This document shows positions 45,927 through 55,150 of a DNA stretch of 64,000 bases, piece by piece. Positions within the stretch are counted from its first letter, which is position 1, and every line of letters begins with the position of its first letter. Where the stretch lies: NCBI GenBank assembly GCA_015056945.1, contig SVFH01000008.1:1-64000 (forward strand), read 5' to 3'. The translations under genes were made by a program, and so were the position numbers. The stretch comes from Lachnospiraceae bacterium. Lineage in GTDB: Bacteria; Bacillota; Clostridia; Lachnospirales; Lachnospiraceae. The notes under the pieces are model-generated. The model was not told where the DNA came from. It did no database searches and worked only from the letters and a program-made list of their open reading frames with translations.

Positions 45927-46724
45927 CTATAAAGCTGCAAGTTGCGCGATTGCTTCGCTCTGAAGCATTGGTGTACAGTGTTCTTCAACGAAATATTTCA
46001 GGAAATCATTTCCCGGCGTACGTGTTGCATACTCTTCAATCAGATGGCAAAAACTCTGAAACTGTGTATCGGAATGTTCACCCTGATTAAGGTATAAAAG
46101 ATATTTCCCGTTACGCTCGTCTTTGTATAAGGCGGATTCGCTCTTGTAATGCGGTGCAATAACATGTGCAACCTGTAATACTTCATTCAGAGTGGCAAAG
46201 GAGTAAAAGAATTCTTTGCCGGACAGTGCTTTGCTATTGGTATGCACCGATTTGATATCCCGAGCTGATAAAGAGGTTTCTTCCTCTTCTTCGTAATCCG
46301 TATCCTCTTCATAATCAGAAGCGGAAGACGCTTCGTCATGCATTTTGCGGATAACATCAAGAATGTTATCGGATTTATTGAAAGAACCGAAAACTTCTTC
46401 CAGTGCAGACGATAAAGTTGCATTGTTGTCTTTCAGAATGGAAGGTGCAAATTTGGAAAACCGTGTATCAAGTTCATCAGGGTCTTCTACTTTGGTGACA
46501 ACAATAACTGCACATTCCGCAAACGGAATGACTTCAATCATTAACGGGATGTCTTCTGCTTCGAAGCCGTACTGGTGAGCGGCCATTCGCATCATATCAC
46601 GAAACAGTTCTTTAACCTTTTCGTTTCCATATGCAATTTCGCTTAATTTCAAATCTCTTTTTTCGAGTTCCTTCTTTGTAAGGGTACAACGAATCTGGTG
46701 ATCATTAACTTTTTCTATCTTCAT
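45927..46724 (-). CDS. mecA: MecA-type adaptor protein for ClpC
   Basis: A 265-residue protein with the two-domain MecA layout. The N-terminal substrate-binding domain (MKIEKVNDHQIRCTLTKKEL...; about 1-85) and C-terminal ClpC-binding domain (about 170-265: FFYSFATLNEVLQVAHVI and GKYLLYLN) are joined by a strongly acidic linker (YEEDTDYEEEEE). MecA delivers proteins to the ClpCP protease; targets here are unknown. GAGGTGA lies upstream of the start. Confidence 0.9.
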   Translation of the reverse strand: MKIEKVNDHQIRCTLTKKELEKRDLKLSEIAYGNEKVKELFRDMMRMAAHQYGFEAEDIPLMIEVIPFAECAVIVVTKVEDPDELDTRFSKFAPSILKDNNATLSSALEEVFGSFNKSDNILDVIRKMHDEASSASDYEEDTDYEEEEETSLSARDIKSVHTNSKALSGKEFFYSFATLNEVLQVAHVIAPHYKSESALYKDERNGKYLLYLNQGEHSDTQFQSFCHLIEEYATRTPGNDFLKYFVEEHCTPMLQSEAIAQLAAL

Positions 46725-47411
46725 GAAATATCACCTCTTTCCACACGAATTAAATTCTTTTTCTGCTTTTAGATATATTAAACTTTTCCATACTTTTCGT
46801 CAAGTGTTGACAAGGAAAAGTCACAAATCCGACAAAATTGGATTACTGATGCGAAAAATGACATTTTTGGTAACAGAATTGGTATGCTTTGGAGTATTGC
46901 ATTTTATTTTTAGTATGCGTATAATTCTGCTTATGAGATACTTGCGGTGAAAGTTGTGTGCCGGAGAGGAGGCTTTGCACCGTCTGTACTTTATCTATGA
47001 TCTAATGAAATAGTTCTTAATGTATTTTTACATCTTTTTCCCGCGTGGCGGGATGTCTTATAGGTAAGTGCATATCGTAATAATCACAGATTTTTAGTTT
47101 TCCCCCAGATTACTATTATAAATCATAATGTTTACGTAATAATTCAATTTTTAATCGACGTAAGGTACGTTCATTCGTGGGTATTTTCATCATCTGTTAT
47201 ATAATAAGTATCGGCATTTTCAGAATATTTTATGAGAGAAGGAAGAAAAAGATAATTGCATCACGTGTCCTTTTGGAAAATATTTTGAAGTGTACTAAAC
47301 TGCAGGAAACAAATGTCATAAAATCCTATTTTGTCGGAATACTATTCGAACAGCCCTTGAACCGATTATCCTGATGAAATAAATCAGAAAAGGCAGTTGT
47401 ACAAAATATAG
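46725..47411. other. Gene-poor intergenic stretch of about 690 bases
   Basis: AT-rich DNA between the mecA start and the GH18 gene promoter. It must hold the mecA promoter (minus strand). Short frames at 46723-46950 and 47177-47374 lack ribosome sites and family features. One hairpin is visible at about 47030-47056 (ACATC...CCCGC with GCGGG...ATGT). It may hold a decayed gene, but I cannot support one. Confidence 0.5.
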
Positions 47412-47440
47412 ATGACGATACGGAAATTATCTGCTATAAT
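47412..47440 (+). promoter_or_regulatory. Promoter of the GH18 gene
   Basis: ATGACG (47412-47417), 17-base spacer, extended -10 TGCTATAAT (TATAAT 47435-47440). Leader of about 29 bases. Confidence 0.7.
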
Positions 47441-47475
47441 AAGACCGATTGTCTACCAGAAACGGAGGAAAAGCA

Positions 47476-49242
47476 ATGGGACCTACGCGAGAGGAACAAA
47501 GCAGAAAAAGAAAGAAAAAACGAGTGAAAAAAATGAAAGCAGCGATTGCCAAACTGATACCGGTTTTGGTGGCGGTTGTGCTTATTATAGCAATAGGTGG
47601 AATTTATTACGGGCGGACATTGATTGAGAACGTGTATTACAGTTCGGAACGCAAGGATTTGAATGAATATTACGAACTGTTTGATGCCAATGATGTTGCT
47701 GTTTTTATACAGAATTCATATGTTCCGGAGAAGGCGAAATATATAAACGGGGCATGTTATTTTGATTTGGACATGATTGGGACATATTTCGGGAACCGCT
47801 TTTATGTGAATAGCGAAGAGGCAGTTGTGATGTATACAACGCAGACAGATATTTACGAAGCGGGAATCGGTGAGGAGAATAAGTCCTATTCGGTGAATGG
47901 TGAAGTGAAGACACTGGAAACTGCACCGGCAGTTCTTTATAAGGAAGAGGTGTTGATTTCAGTTGAATTTTTGAAGATGTTTGAAAGCTTTGCCTATGAA
48001 TTTTATCCGACACCGAACCGTCTGCTTCTTTATACACAGTCTGTCACATATCCCGCTGCGGTGATTACGAAAGAAACAAAGATTCGTGTGCTTGGCGGAG
48101 TGAAGTCCGAAATTGTTGCGGATTTGGCGGCGGAGGACCGTGTATTCATCCTTGAGGAGATGGAAAAGTGGTCGAAGGTTGTGTCAACGGACGGTTATAT
48201 GGGTTATATTGAGAATAAGCGTTTTGAGAAAGACGGAGATGTGGCAAAGACACCGGTACCCGAGCAGGTGGCGGACGGATATACACCGATACTTATGGAA
48301 GGAGTCATCAATATGGGATTCCATCAGGTGTTTTCCCAGAAAGCCAATGAAACCTTTGAAAGCTCCGTGAAGGATGCTGTCGGTATGAATGTCATTGCAC
48401 CGACATGGTTTCGTGTGCAGGATGATGAGGGTACACTTGAAGCCATCGCCAATAAAGAGTATGTGCAGAAAGCGCATGAGAAAGGAATGCAGGTATGGGC
48501 AGTTTATACGGATGTTGATTATTCCGTGAATCTGGAAGGGATTCTCGGTGTAACTGCGAAGAGACGTGCATTGATTGACCGTATGGTGGCGTATGCCCTG
48601 GAATACGGAATCGATGGTATCAATATTGACTTTGAGACCGTGAAACCTGAAACGGGTGCTGATTTTGCACAGTTTTTGCGTGAGCTGTCAATTCAGACAC
48701 ATGCCAATAACCTCGTGCTTTCGGTTTGTAACTATGCGCCGACGGCTTCTACGGAGCATTACAACCGCGCAGAGCAGGGAATTGTGGCAGATTATGTTGT
48801 TGTTATGGGATATGATGAGCACTGGGCAACATCAGATGTTGCAGGAAGTGTTGCTTCCATTGATTTCGTGGAAGGCGGTATTTTGCGTACCATTGAATCG
48901 GGTGTTGCCGCAAACAGAATTATCAATGCGATTCCTTTCTATACAAGACTTTGGAAAACAGAGAACGGTCAGGTAAGCAGTGAAGTCAAAGGTATGTCGG
49001 CAGCCAAGAAATGGGCTGAAGAGAATGGTGTTGAACTGATCTGGGATAATATGACCTGCCAGTATTATGCAGAGATGCAGGCGGATGGAGTTTTATATCA
49101 AATCTGGCTTGAGGAAGAAGAATCTATCCAGACGAAGTTAAATGTGATGAAGACCAACGGCGTTGCCGGTGTTGCGGAGTGGAAACTTGGTTTCGAACAG
49201 GCAGAGATTTGGGAGATTATTTCTGCATATCAGAATTCATAA
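47476..49242 (+). CDS. Membrane-anchored GH18-family glycosidase with SH3 domain
   Basis: A 588-residue protein. A very basic N terminus (KRKKKRVKK) and one transmembrane helix (about 26-48) lead to two copper-amine-oxidase-like or stalk segments, a bacterial SH3 domain (about 205-260: ITKETKIRVLGGVKSEIVADL) and a GH18 barrel (about 270-585). The catalytic motif DGINIDFE has the acid Glu at residue 387. This architecture resembles spore/cell-wall GH18 enzymes such as YaaH, which cleave N-acetylglucosamine bonds of peptidoglycan rather than chitin. GGAGG precedes ATG 47476. A cell-wall amidase gene follows. Confidence 0.88.
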   Translation: MGPTREEQSRKRKKKRVKKMKAAIAKLIPVLVAVVLIIAIGGIYYGRTLIENVYYSSERKDLNEYYELFDANDVAVFIQNSYVPEKAKYINGACYFDLDMIGTYFGNRFYVNSEEAVVMYTTQTDIYEAGIGEENKSYSVNGEVKTLETAPAVLYKEEVLISVEFLKMFESFAYEFYPTPNRLLLYTQSVTYPAAVITKETKIRVLGGVKSEIVADLAAEDRVFILEEMEKWSKVVSTDGYMGYIENKRFEKDGDVAKTPVPEQVADGYTPILMEGVINMGFHQVFSQKANETFESSVKDAVGMNVIAPTWFRVQDDEGTLEAIANKEYVQKAHEKGMQVWAVYTDVDYSVNLEGILGVTAKRRALIDRMVAYALEYGIDGINIDFETVKPETGADFAQFLRELSIQTHANNLVLSVCNYAPTASTEHYNRAEQGIVADYVVVMGYDEHWATSDVAGSVASIDFVEGGILRTIESGVAANRIINAIPFYTRLWKTENGQVSSEVKGMSAAKKWAEENGVELIWDNMTCQYYAEMQADGVLYQIWLEEEESIQTKLNVMKTNGVAGVAEWKLGFEQAEIWEIISAYQNS

Positions 49243-49309
49243 TTTATTATAACGAAATAAACGAAAGAGAATAAAAGAGATAAAGCCCCCATATAGTGTA
49301 GGGAAAACA

Positions 49310-50041
49310 ATGCAGACAGAGAGTGAAACGATGAAACATTGTATGAAAACACTGACAGGAGGGCTTTTTCTTTTATTAGTGATTGTTTTACTATGCGGGT
49401 GTACAGATTCGCCTGTGGTCAGAGAACGGATGGAAGCGGAAAGTATACATGCGGAAAATGAATATGTGGGAAAAGTAATTGTCCTGGATGCCGGACACGG
49501 AGGAGCAGATCCCGGGAAGGTGGGGACCGGCGGTCTGACAGAGAAGGAAGTGAATCTTACGATTGCACTTCTTTTGCAGGAACAGCTTGAAGCAGAAGGG
49601 ATTGAAGTGGTAATGACCCGTACTACGGATATGTCTCTTGGAGATCAGAACGCAGGGAATCAAAAGATGGAGGATTTGAATACCAGGGTGAGACTATTGG
49701 AGGAGGCAGAGGCAGACCTTGCAGTCAGTATTCATCAGAATAGTTTTGGAGATCCGTCGGTAAGCGGTCCGCAGGTATTCTATTACACCGGAAGTGAAGA
49801 GGGAGAGCGCGCGGCAGTGTGCCTGCAGGAAGCATTGAATTCAGAACTTCAAATTGCGAAGCCGCGGGTTGTGAAGGCTAATGACAGTTATTATCTGCTG
49901 AAGAAAACAAGCGGTGTCCTTGTAATCGCGGAGTGTGCGTTTCTAAGTAATCCCAAGGAGGAAGCGCTGCTTCGGGATACGGAATATCTTATGCGTGTTG
50001 CCGAAGCCCTGAAAGAGGGGATTCTTGCATATCTTCGCTGA
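49310..50041 (+). CDS. N-acetylmuramoyl-L-alanine amidase, lipoprotein (Amidase_3)
   Basis: A 243-residue zinc amidase that cuts the lactyl-peptide bond of peptidoglycan. The lipobox LLCGC (Cys about residue 31) anchors it outside. Zinc ligands are in VLDAGHGGADPG (His), NLTIALLLQE region (Glu in KEVN) and SIHQNSF (His), with the catalytic Glu in VIAECAFLSNPKEE. It resembles the spore-cortex amidase CwlD. The start may be ATG 49310 or ATG 49331; neither has a strong ribosome site, and the second gives the cleaner signal peptide. Confidence 0.9.
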   Translation: MQTESETMKHCMKTLTGGLFLLLVIVLLCGCTDSPVVRERMEAESIHAENEYVGKVIVLDAGHGGADPGKVGTGGLTEKEVNLTIALLLQEQLEAEGIEVVMTRTTDMSLGDQNAGNQKMEDLNTRVRLLEEAEADLAVSIHQNSFGDPSVSGPQVFYYTGSEEGERAAVCLQEALNSELQIAKPRVVKANDSYYLLKKTSGVLVIAECAFLSNPKEEALLRDTEYLMRVAEALKEGILAYLR

Positions 50042-50087
50042 TTTGTGTTATACTTTGTGCGAAATACAAAAGCACGGGAGGTTTGAA

Positions 50088-51149
50088 ATGCGAACCGAGG
50101 TGATAAAGCAGGAATGTTCCTGTATGAACGAAGAAGAATTGAAACGTGCGGGAGCTGTCATCCGAAACGGCGGACTGGTGGCATTTCCGACTGAAACGGT
50201 ATATGGTTTGGGAGGAGATGCGTTAAATCCGGAATCTTCAAAGAAGATATATGCAGCCAAAGGCAGACCGTCGGATAATCCGCTGATTGTACATATCTGT
50301 TGTATGGAGGATTTAGAGCCTCTGGTTTCAGAAATTCCGGAAGCAGCCGTGAAACTGGCAGAAGCGTTTTGGCCGGGACCGTTAACGATGGTTTTGCCGA
50401 AGTCCCAATTGGTTCCGAAGGAGACAACGGGCGGACTTGATACTGTTGCAGTAAGAATGCCTTCTCATGAAGTGGCGAAAGCTTTTATCAGGGAAGCGGG
50501 AGGCTATGTTGCGGCACCAAGTGCCAATCTTTCCGGACGTCCGAGCCCTACGCAGGCTCGTTACGTGCTTGAGGATATGGACGGAAGAATAGAGATGATT
50601 ATTGACGGGGGAGATATTCCGATTGGTCTGGAATCAACCATAGTGGATTTAACGCAGGAAGAACCGATGATATTAAGACCGGGCTATATTACAGCAGCAA
50701 TGCTGGAAGAGGTTCTTGGCAAAGTTGATACGGATCCGACTATTTTGGACGGAACATGCAAAGAGCGTCCAAAAGCGCCGGGAATGCGTTACAGACATTA
50801 CGCGCCCAAAGGCAGCATGCTGATTGTGGAGGGAGCGTCTAAGGCTGTGATTTCCGAAATCAATCGACGTCTTGCGGCTGATAAGGAAGCCGGATTGCGT
50901 ACCGGCGTACTGGCAACAAGAGAAAATGTAGACGCTTTTGGGGCAGATGTGGTAAAATGTATGGGAAGCAGAGAGAAAGAGGAAGAAATTGCCACTTCTC
51001 TTTACAGATGCCTGCGGGAGATGGATGATGAAAATGTGGAGCGGATTTATTCCGAAAGCTTTTCTACGAACGGAATCGGGCAGGCGATTATGAACCGTCT
51101 TTTGAAGGCGGCAGGACACGAAATATTGATTTTAGAGGAGGATGCTTAA
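50088..51149 (+). CDS. L-threonylcarbamoyladenylate synthase (Sua5/YwlC)
   Basis: A 353-residue enzyme making threonylcarbamoyl-AMP for the t6A modification of tRNAs reading ANN codons. The YrdC domain (about 15-210) has the KRxR-type binding region and PTETVYGLGGDA, KGRPSDNPLIVH and SANLSGRPSPT motifs; the C-terminal Sua5 domain follows after a linker (KAPGMRYRHYAPKG). I chose ATG 50088 with GGGAGG upstream; an in-frame start at 50025 would overlap the amidase gene. Confidence 0.95.
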   Translation: MRTEVIKQECSCMNEEELKRAGAVIRNGGLVAFPTETVYGLGGDALNPESSKKIYAAKGRPSDNPLIVHICCMEDLEPLVSEIPEAAVKLAEAFWPGPLTMVLPKSQLVPKETTGGLDTVAVRMPSHEVAKAFIREAGGYVAAPSANLSGRPSPTQARYVLEDMDGRIEMIIDGGDIPIGLESTIVDLTQEEPMILRPGYITAAMLEEVLGKVDTDPTILDGTCKERPKAPGMRYRHYAPKGSMLIVEGASKAVISEINRRLAADKEAGLRTGVLATRENVDAFGADVVKCMGSREKEEEIATSLYRCLREMDDENVERIYSESFSTNGIGQAIMNRLLKAAGHEILILEEDA

Positions 51150-51150
51150 G

Positions 51151-51579
51151 ATGATAGCATTAGCAAGTGACCACGGCGGTTATGATTTAAAGGAGACAAT
51201 TAAGAAACACTTAGAGGCAGCCGGATATGAAGTGAAGGATTTCGGTTGCTATGAGAAGAAATCCTGTGATTATCCCGTATTCGGAAGACCGGCATCAGAA
51301 GCAGTCGGAAACGGTGAATGCGAGAAGGGTATTTTAGTATGTACAACCGGTATCGGAATGTCCATGGTGGCAAATAAGGTGAAAGGTGTTCGTGCGGCAC
51401 TTTGTTCCGATACGGTTTCCGCAGGGCTTACAAGAGAGCACAACAATGCAAATATGCTTGTACTTGGTGCCGGAATTGTAGGAGAAAATCTTGCACTTGG
51501 CATTGTTGATACTTTTATGAAAACAGAATTTCCCGGCGAAGAGAAGCATGTTCGCCGTGTAAATATGATTGAAGGATAA
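51151..51579 (+). CDS. rpiB: Ribose 5-phosphate isomerase B
   Basis: A 142-residue enzyme of the pentose phosphate pathway, or a LacAB-related isomerase. Motifs: MIALASDHGGYDLKE, the catalytic Cys in VCTTGIGMSMVANK and the His in REHNNANMLVLG. It starts one base after the previous stop, with AGAGGAGG overlapping that gene's end (spacing 7); an earlier ATG at 51142 is inside the ribosome site. Confidence 0.93.
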   Translation: MIALASDHGGYDLKETIKKHLEAAGYEVKDFGCYEKKSCDYPVFGRPASEAVGNGECEKGILVCTTGIGMSMVANKVKGVRAALCSDTVSAGLTREHNNANMLVLGAGIVGENLALGIVDTFMKTEFPGEEKHVRRVNMIEG

Positions 51580-51602
51580 GAAGCGTAATAAGGGGGCCAA
51601 GG

Positions 51603-52082
51603 ATGAAGAGAGAAGATTACATTTCATGGGATGAGTATTTTACGGGGATTGCCATGCTTTCCGGTATGCGTTCCAAAGATCCAAGCACACAGGTAGGTGC
51701 CTGCATCGTTGATGCAAATAACAGGATATTATCAGTGGGATATAACGGACTTCCAAATGGTTGCTCCGATGATGAATTCCCGTGGTCGAGAGATGGAGTG
51801 GAATTGGAGACAAAGTATCCGTTTGTGGCACACAGTGAGTTGAATGCGATTCTGAATTACCGTGGCGGTAATCTGGAAGGCGCAAAGCTTTATGTGACAC
51901 TTTTTCCCTGCAATGAGTGTGCGAAAGCAATTATTCAGGCCGGAATCAAAGAAGTGGTTTATGATTGTAATAAATACGATAAGACACCGTCGGTTATTGC
52001 GTCAAAGCGTATGTTTGACGCTGCAGGTGTGAAATATTATCAGTATAAGAGAACCGGACGTGTGATTAAGATAGAGGTTTAG
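51603..52082 (+). CDS. dCMP deaminase (ComEB type)
   Basis: A 159-residue zinc enzyme turning dCMP into dUMP for thymidylate supply. The zinc and proton-shuttle motif HSELNAI and the PCNECAKAI zinc cysteines are intact; SKDPSTQVGACIVD matches deoxycytidylate deaminases. It sits in a compact run of genes with rpiB. Confidence 0.94.
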   Translation: MKREDYISWDEYFTGIAMLSGMRSKDPSTQVGACIVDANNRILSVGYNGLPNGCSDDEFPWSRDGVELETKYPFVAHSELNAILNYRGGNLEGAKLYVTLFPCNECAKAIIQAGIKEVVYDCNKYDKTPSVIASKRMFDAAGVKYYQYKRTGRVIKIEV

Positions 52083-52106
52083 GACGGTTCTAAAGAGGAG
52101 AAAATT

Positions 52107-53276
52107 GTGAAAAAAAGAGGACTCCGGGTTCTTACGCTTTTTCTTGCAATTTTATTGTGTTTTACTTTCATGCCCTCTACCAGAGTATGGGCACAAACGG
52201 AAGAAGAGCGTTTGGAAGAAGCGCAGAAGAAGTTAAAAGAACTGGAAGAAGAAAAGAAAAAAATCGAAGAGCAAAAAAAGAATGCCAAGAATGAACTGGC
52301 GGATCTGAATTATCAGAAGACTTCTGTAAAAGAACAGCTGGACGAGCTTACGCTTGCGTTGGAATGTGCAGCGGCAGAACTTGATAAGCTTGAAAAAGCA
52401 ATCATGGCAAAGGAAGAAGAACTGGTAGAGACCGGACAGGAACTTGAACTGGCCAGACAGAAAGAAGATGCCCAGTATGCGCAAATGAAGGAGCGTATGC
52501 AATATCTGTATGAAAACGAAGGAAATTCCTATCTGGACATGCTTCTTGAGGTGAATAACTTCGGTGAGTTTTTAAATCTGACAGAATATATGAATATGCT
52601 TGCAAAGTACGATAACCGAATGCTGGATGAATATCAGGCATCCCGTAAGGCAACGGAAGAGGCGGAGCTTGCGCTTGAAGCTGAGAAAACCGAACTTGAG
52701 GTCTTGAAGCAGGAAACCGTGAATGAGAAGACCAGAATAGACGGACTGATTGAAGAGACGGCACAGAAGCTGGAATATTATTCCAATCAGGTGAGTGATG
52801 CCAAGAAAGAGTTGGCAGATATTGAGAAAGAAGCCAAAGATAATCAGGCTGATATCGAACAGATTAAGCGGGAAATTGAACTTTCGAAGCGTTCCAGAAA
52901 TTCCAAGAAGCGTGATGTTTCCGAAATCGTATATGATGAGAATGACAGATATCTTCTTGCCAATCTGATTTATTGTGAGGCCGGCGGCGAGCCTTATGAA
53001 GGCCAGGTTGCTGTAGGAGCGGTAGTAATCAACCGCGTACGTTCATCCGTGTTTCCTGATACCGTATATTCGGTAATCTATCAGAAGAAGCAGTTCGCTC
53101 CCGTGGCAGACGGTCATTTGGCACTTGCGCTTGCACAGAACCGTGCAACGGAATCCTGTTATCGCGCAGCAGACGAAGCAATGGCAGGATACTCAAACGT
53201 AGGTGATTGTGTATTTTTCCGAACTGTTATTCCGGGCATTGAGGGAATCATTATCGGAAATCATATATTTTATTAA
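52107..53276 (+). CDS. Secreted coiled-coil SleB-like cell wall hydrolase
   Basis: A 389-residue exported protein. A signal peptide (about 1-29, cut after VWA) is followed by a long coiled coil (about 31-265, EERLEEAQKKLKELEEEKKK...) like that of PcsB or FtsX-regulated hydrolases. The C-terminal domain (about 275-389) is of the SleB/Hydrolase_2 type: ANLIYCEAGGEPYEGQVAVGAVVINRV with the catalytic Glu, then SVIYQKKQFAP. SleB is a lytic transglycosylase. The coiled coil suggests control by a membrane partner. Confidence 0.9.
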   Translation: MKKRGLRVLTLFLAILLCFTFMPSTRVWAQTEEERLEEAQKKLKELEEEKKKIEEQKKNAKNELADLNYQKTSVKEQLDELTLALECAAAELDKLEKAIMAKEEELVETGQELELARQKEDAQYAQMKERMQYLYENEGNSYLDMLLEVNNFGEFLNLTEYMNMLAKYDNRMLDEYQASRKATEEAELALEAEKTELEVLKQETVNEKTRIDGLIEETAQKLEYYSNQVSDAKKELADIEKEAKDNQADIEQIKREIELSKRSRNSKKRDVSEIVYDENDRYLLANLIYCEAGGEPYEGQVAVGAVVINRVRSSVFPDTVYSVIYQKKQFAPVADGHLALALAQNRATESCYRAADEAMAGYSNVGDCVFFRTVIPGIEGIIIGNHIFY

Positions 53277-53288
53277 GGGGGGAAACAA

Positions 53289-53798
53289 ATGGAAGGAAAT
53301 AATAAGTATTACGATCCAAACAGATACAACAGAACACAAGCCGGTATGCCGGCGCAGGGGCAGGGTTATCCGCAACCGCAACCTCAGCCTCCGAAAGGGA
53401 AAGGATTTGGAATTGCATCCATGGTATGCGGTATTGTGGCATTGGTGCTGACGTTACTGTCTTTTTGCTTTGCTCTGTTACTGATTCCGGCAGCGATTCT
53501 TGGTTTAATCAGTATTGTTATGGGTATCATTGCGGTAGCGAAGAATCGCGGCAAGGGAATGGCAGTTTCCGGTCTGGTATGTACGGGGGTAGGACTTTTT
53601 ATCAGTCTTTTCGTTATTGTGGTCTGGATATTTATGGTTTCTGTATTCGGACTTGCAATCGGAATGCCTCTGTTGGATGTACTTGACTACATGGATGATT
53701 ACGAAGATACCATGGAAGAAATTTTTGAAGACGCAGGCTATGAATTTGATTATGATATGTTTGAATATCTGGATGAGAATGACTGGGGCGATTTCTAA
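53289..53798 (+). CDS. DUF4190-like membrane protein
   Basis: A 169-residue protein. A Pro/Gln-rich N terminus (GQGYPQPQPQPPKGKG) precedes three hydrophobic segments (about residues 40-65, 68-85 and 95-130) with the family pattern FGIASMVCGIVALVL and NRGKGMAVSGLVCTGVGLF. The acidic tail (YMDDYEDTMEEIFEDAGYEFDYD) is unlike most members. GGGGGG lies before the ATG, 12 bases after the SleB-like gene. Function unknown. Confidence 0.8.
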   Translation: MEGNNKYYDPNRYNRTQAGMPAQGQGYPQPQPQPPKGKGFGIASMVCGIVALVLTLLSFCFALLLIPAAILGLISIVMGIIAVAKNRGKGMAVSGLVCTGVGLFISLFVIVVWIFMVSVFGLAIGMPLLDVLDYMDDYEDTMEEIFEDAGYEFDYDMFEYLDENDWGDF

Positions 53799-53830
53799 CG
53801 CGTAAAAGATAAAATATAGAGAAAAATAGA

Positions 53831-53866
53831 ACCCATCGGTAAGAAGAGATCCTGCCGATGGGTTTT
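53831..53866. terminator. Bidirectional terminator
   Basis: ACCCATCGGTA / TGCCGATGGGT with T and A tails, between the converging DUF4190-like and DUF402 genes. Confidence 0.85.
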
Positions 53867-54341
53867 ACTCATATGCTTCAATCATCTTTTTGTATACGAC
53901 GAATTCATCGCGGTAAACACAGTTTAACAGTGCATTCAAACGTGTGAGTGCCCTTTGCATGGTTTCTGTATCAATCAATCCGACAGAAAGCGCATCCGCA
54001 AGCTCGTCCAAATCAAGGACTTTCACGAAACCATCCGGCATGATAATAACATCTGCCAAAAGATCAACGGTGGTCAGTGTGGCATTTGCTTCATCATAAA
54101 CATAGTCTGCAATGTCACAATACCAGTAGAGCAGGGAATTGTCCGCCCGGTAAAATTTGCTGATTTTTAAACCTTCGTGCGGAAGGTAGAGTGAATACCC
54201 GTGATCAAAGTCTTTACGCGGGTGCAGTGTCTGCCAGGAAGTCACAATCTTATCTTCACTTTGATGCAGAATCACATCATCTTTCAGCAATATACATTCA
54301 TTTGGAATCAGTCGTTTGCGATAGATTGCGAGTTCTTTCAT
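53865..54341 (-). CDS. DUF402 family protein
   Basis: A 158-residue protein of the DUF402/FAU-1 C-terminal type: TSWQTLHPRKDFDHGYSLYLPHEGLKISKFYR, WYCDIADYVYDE, TTVDLLADVIIMPDG and LDLDELADALSVGLI are family signatures. Relatives include nucleoside tri-/diphosphate phosphatases and RNA-binding proteins. I chose the start at 54341, with AAGGAGG 7 bases upstream on the minus strand. Confidence 0.85.
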   Translation of the reverse strand: MKELAIYRKRLIPNECILLKDDVILHQSEDKIVTSWQTLHPRKDFDHGYSLYLPHEGLKISKFYRADNSLLYWYCDIADYVYDEANATLTTVDLLADVIIMPDGFVKVLDLDELADALSVGLIDTETMQRALTRLNALLNCVYRDEFVVYKKMIEAYE

Positions 54342-54426
54342 AAATGTCCTCCTTGCAGATGAACCATTGTTGATAAAATAGTACACATTTTAGATAAAAA
54401 AGTCAATGAAGGGAGTGCTTTTTGAC

Positions 54427-54455
54427 TAGACATTATTGGGAAAAATGAGTATAAT
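54427..54455 (+). promoter_or_regulatory. Promoter of the ATP synthase operon
   Basis: TAGACA (54427-54432), 17-base spacer, TATAAT (54450-54455), 23 bases before the first gene. Confidence 0.75.
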
Positions 54456-54478
54456 CTTTAACGGAAGGAGAGTGCGGA

Positions 54479-54733
54479 ATGGCTTCTTTGCAAAATGGTA
54501 ATCCTAAAGGCATGAAAGATATTTTTAAATTGCTGACATGCGTTACACAATTTGGAATCAACATGCTTGTTCCTATGGTTCTCTGCTTCCTCTTGGGGTT
54601 GTGGCTGGATAAACAGCTTGGAACCTCTTTTCTTGCTGTGATTCTCTTTTTCATAGGAGCGGCAGCAGGCGCAAGAAATGTATACCGTTTCTTCAAGAAA
54701 TACCTGAAAGATGACGGGGAGAATATTGTATGA
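54479..54733 (+). CDS. AtpZ/AtpI-family protein
   Basis: An 84-residue membrane protein with two transmembrane helices (about residues 22-40 and 48-68), the pattern LLGLWLDKQLGTSFLAVILFFIGAAAGARNVYRF typical of AtpZ. AtpZ and AtpI act as accessory factors for assembly of the ATP synthase, and a magnesium or calcium role has been proposed. AAGGAGAG lies 6 bases upstream. It overlaps atpI by four bases (ATGA). Confidence 0.85.
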   Translation: MASLQNGNPKGMKDIFKLLTCVTQFGINMLVPMVLCFLLGLWLDKQLGTSFLAVILFFIGAAAGARNVYRFFKKYLKDDGENIV

Positions 54734-55128
54734 CGAAACCGAATGAAACGCTGGTTGAGCTTTGGATTGGAAGCGTAGCATTTGCCTTTGTGGTAATTCT
54801 TGCGTCAATCTGGTTTGTGAACGACAGAATAGCTTTTGCACTGGGACTCGGACTGGGCTGTCTGATGTCCTGTTACCTGGCATATCATATGGCACGAAAT
54901 ATTGAGAAAGCGCTGGATTTGGAAGCCGGTGCGGAACGTATTATGAGAATCTCTGCGCTGCTTCGTTACGGATTGGTGATTCTTGTATTGATCGTATCCT
55001 TTTATGTGCCGTACACGAATCCGATTGCAACTTTTATCGGATTGATGGGTTTGAAGGTAGCGGCTTATTTGCAGCCGTTTACGCATAAAATTATTTCTTC
55101 CTTCCGAAAGAAAGAGGAAGAAGTTTAA
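54730..55128 (+). CDS. atpI: ATP synthase subunit I
   Basis: A 132-residue membrane protein with four hydrophobic segments (about residues 10-28, 32-50, 72-90 and 95-112), in the position and shape of AtpI, the assembly chaperone of the c-ring. Sequence conservation in the family is low; the call rests on topology and place, between atpZ and atpB. Confidence 0.85.
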   Translation: MTKPNETLVELWIGSVAFAFVVILASIWFVNDRIAFALGLGLGCLMSCYLAYHMARNIEKALDLEAGAERIMRISALLRYGLVILVLIVSFYVPYTNPIATFIGLMGLKVAAYLQPFTHKIISSFRKKEEEV

Positions 55129-55150
55129 AAATAAATAAGGAGGTAAAACT

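Noticed and set aside
47177-47374. 65-residue frame with a hydrophobic start upstream of the GH18 gene
   Set aside because: GTG start without a ribosome site, and no recognisable family; may be a relic but cannot be supported.
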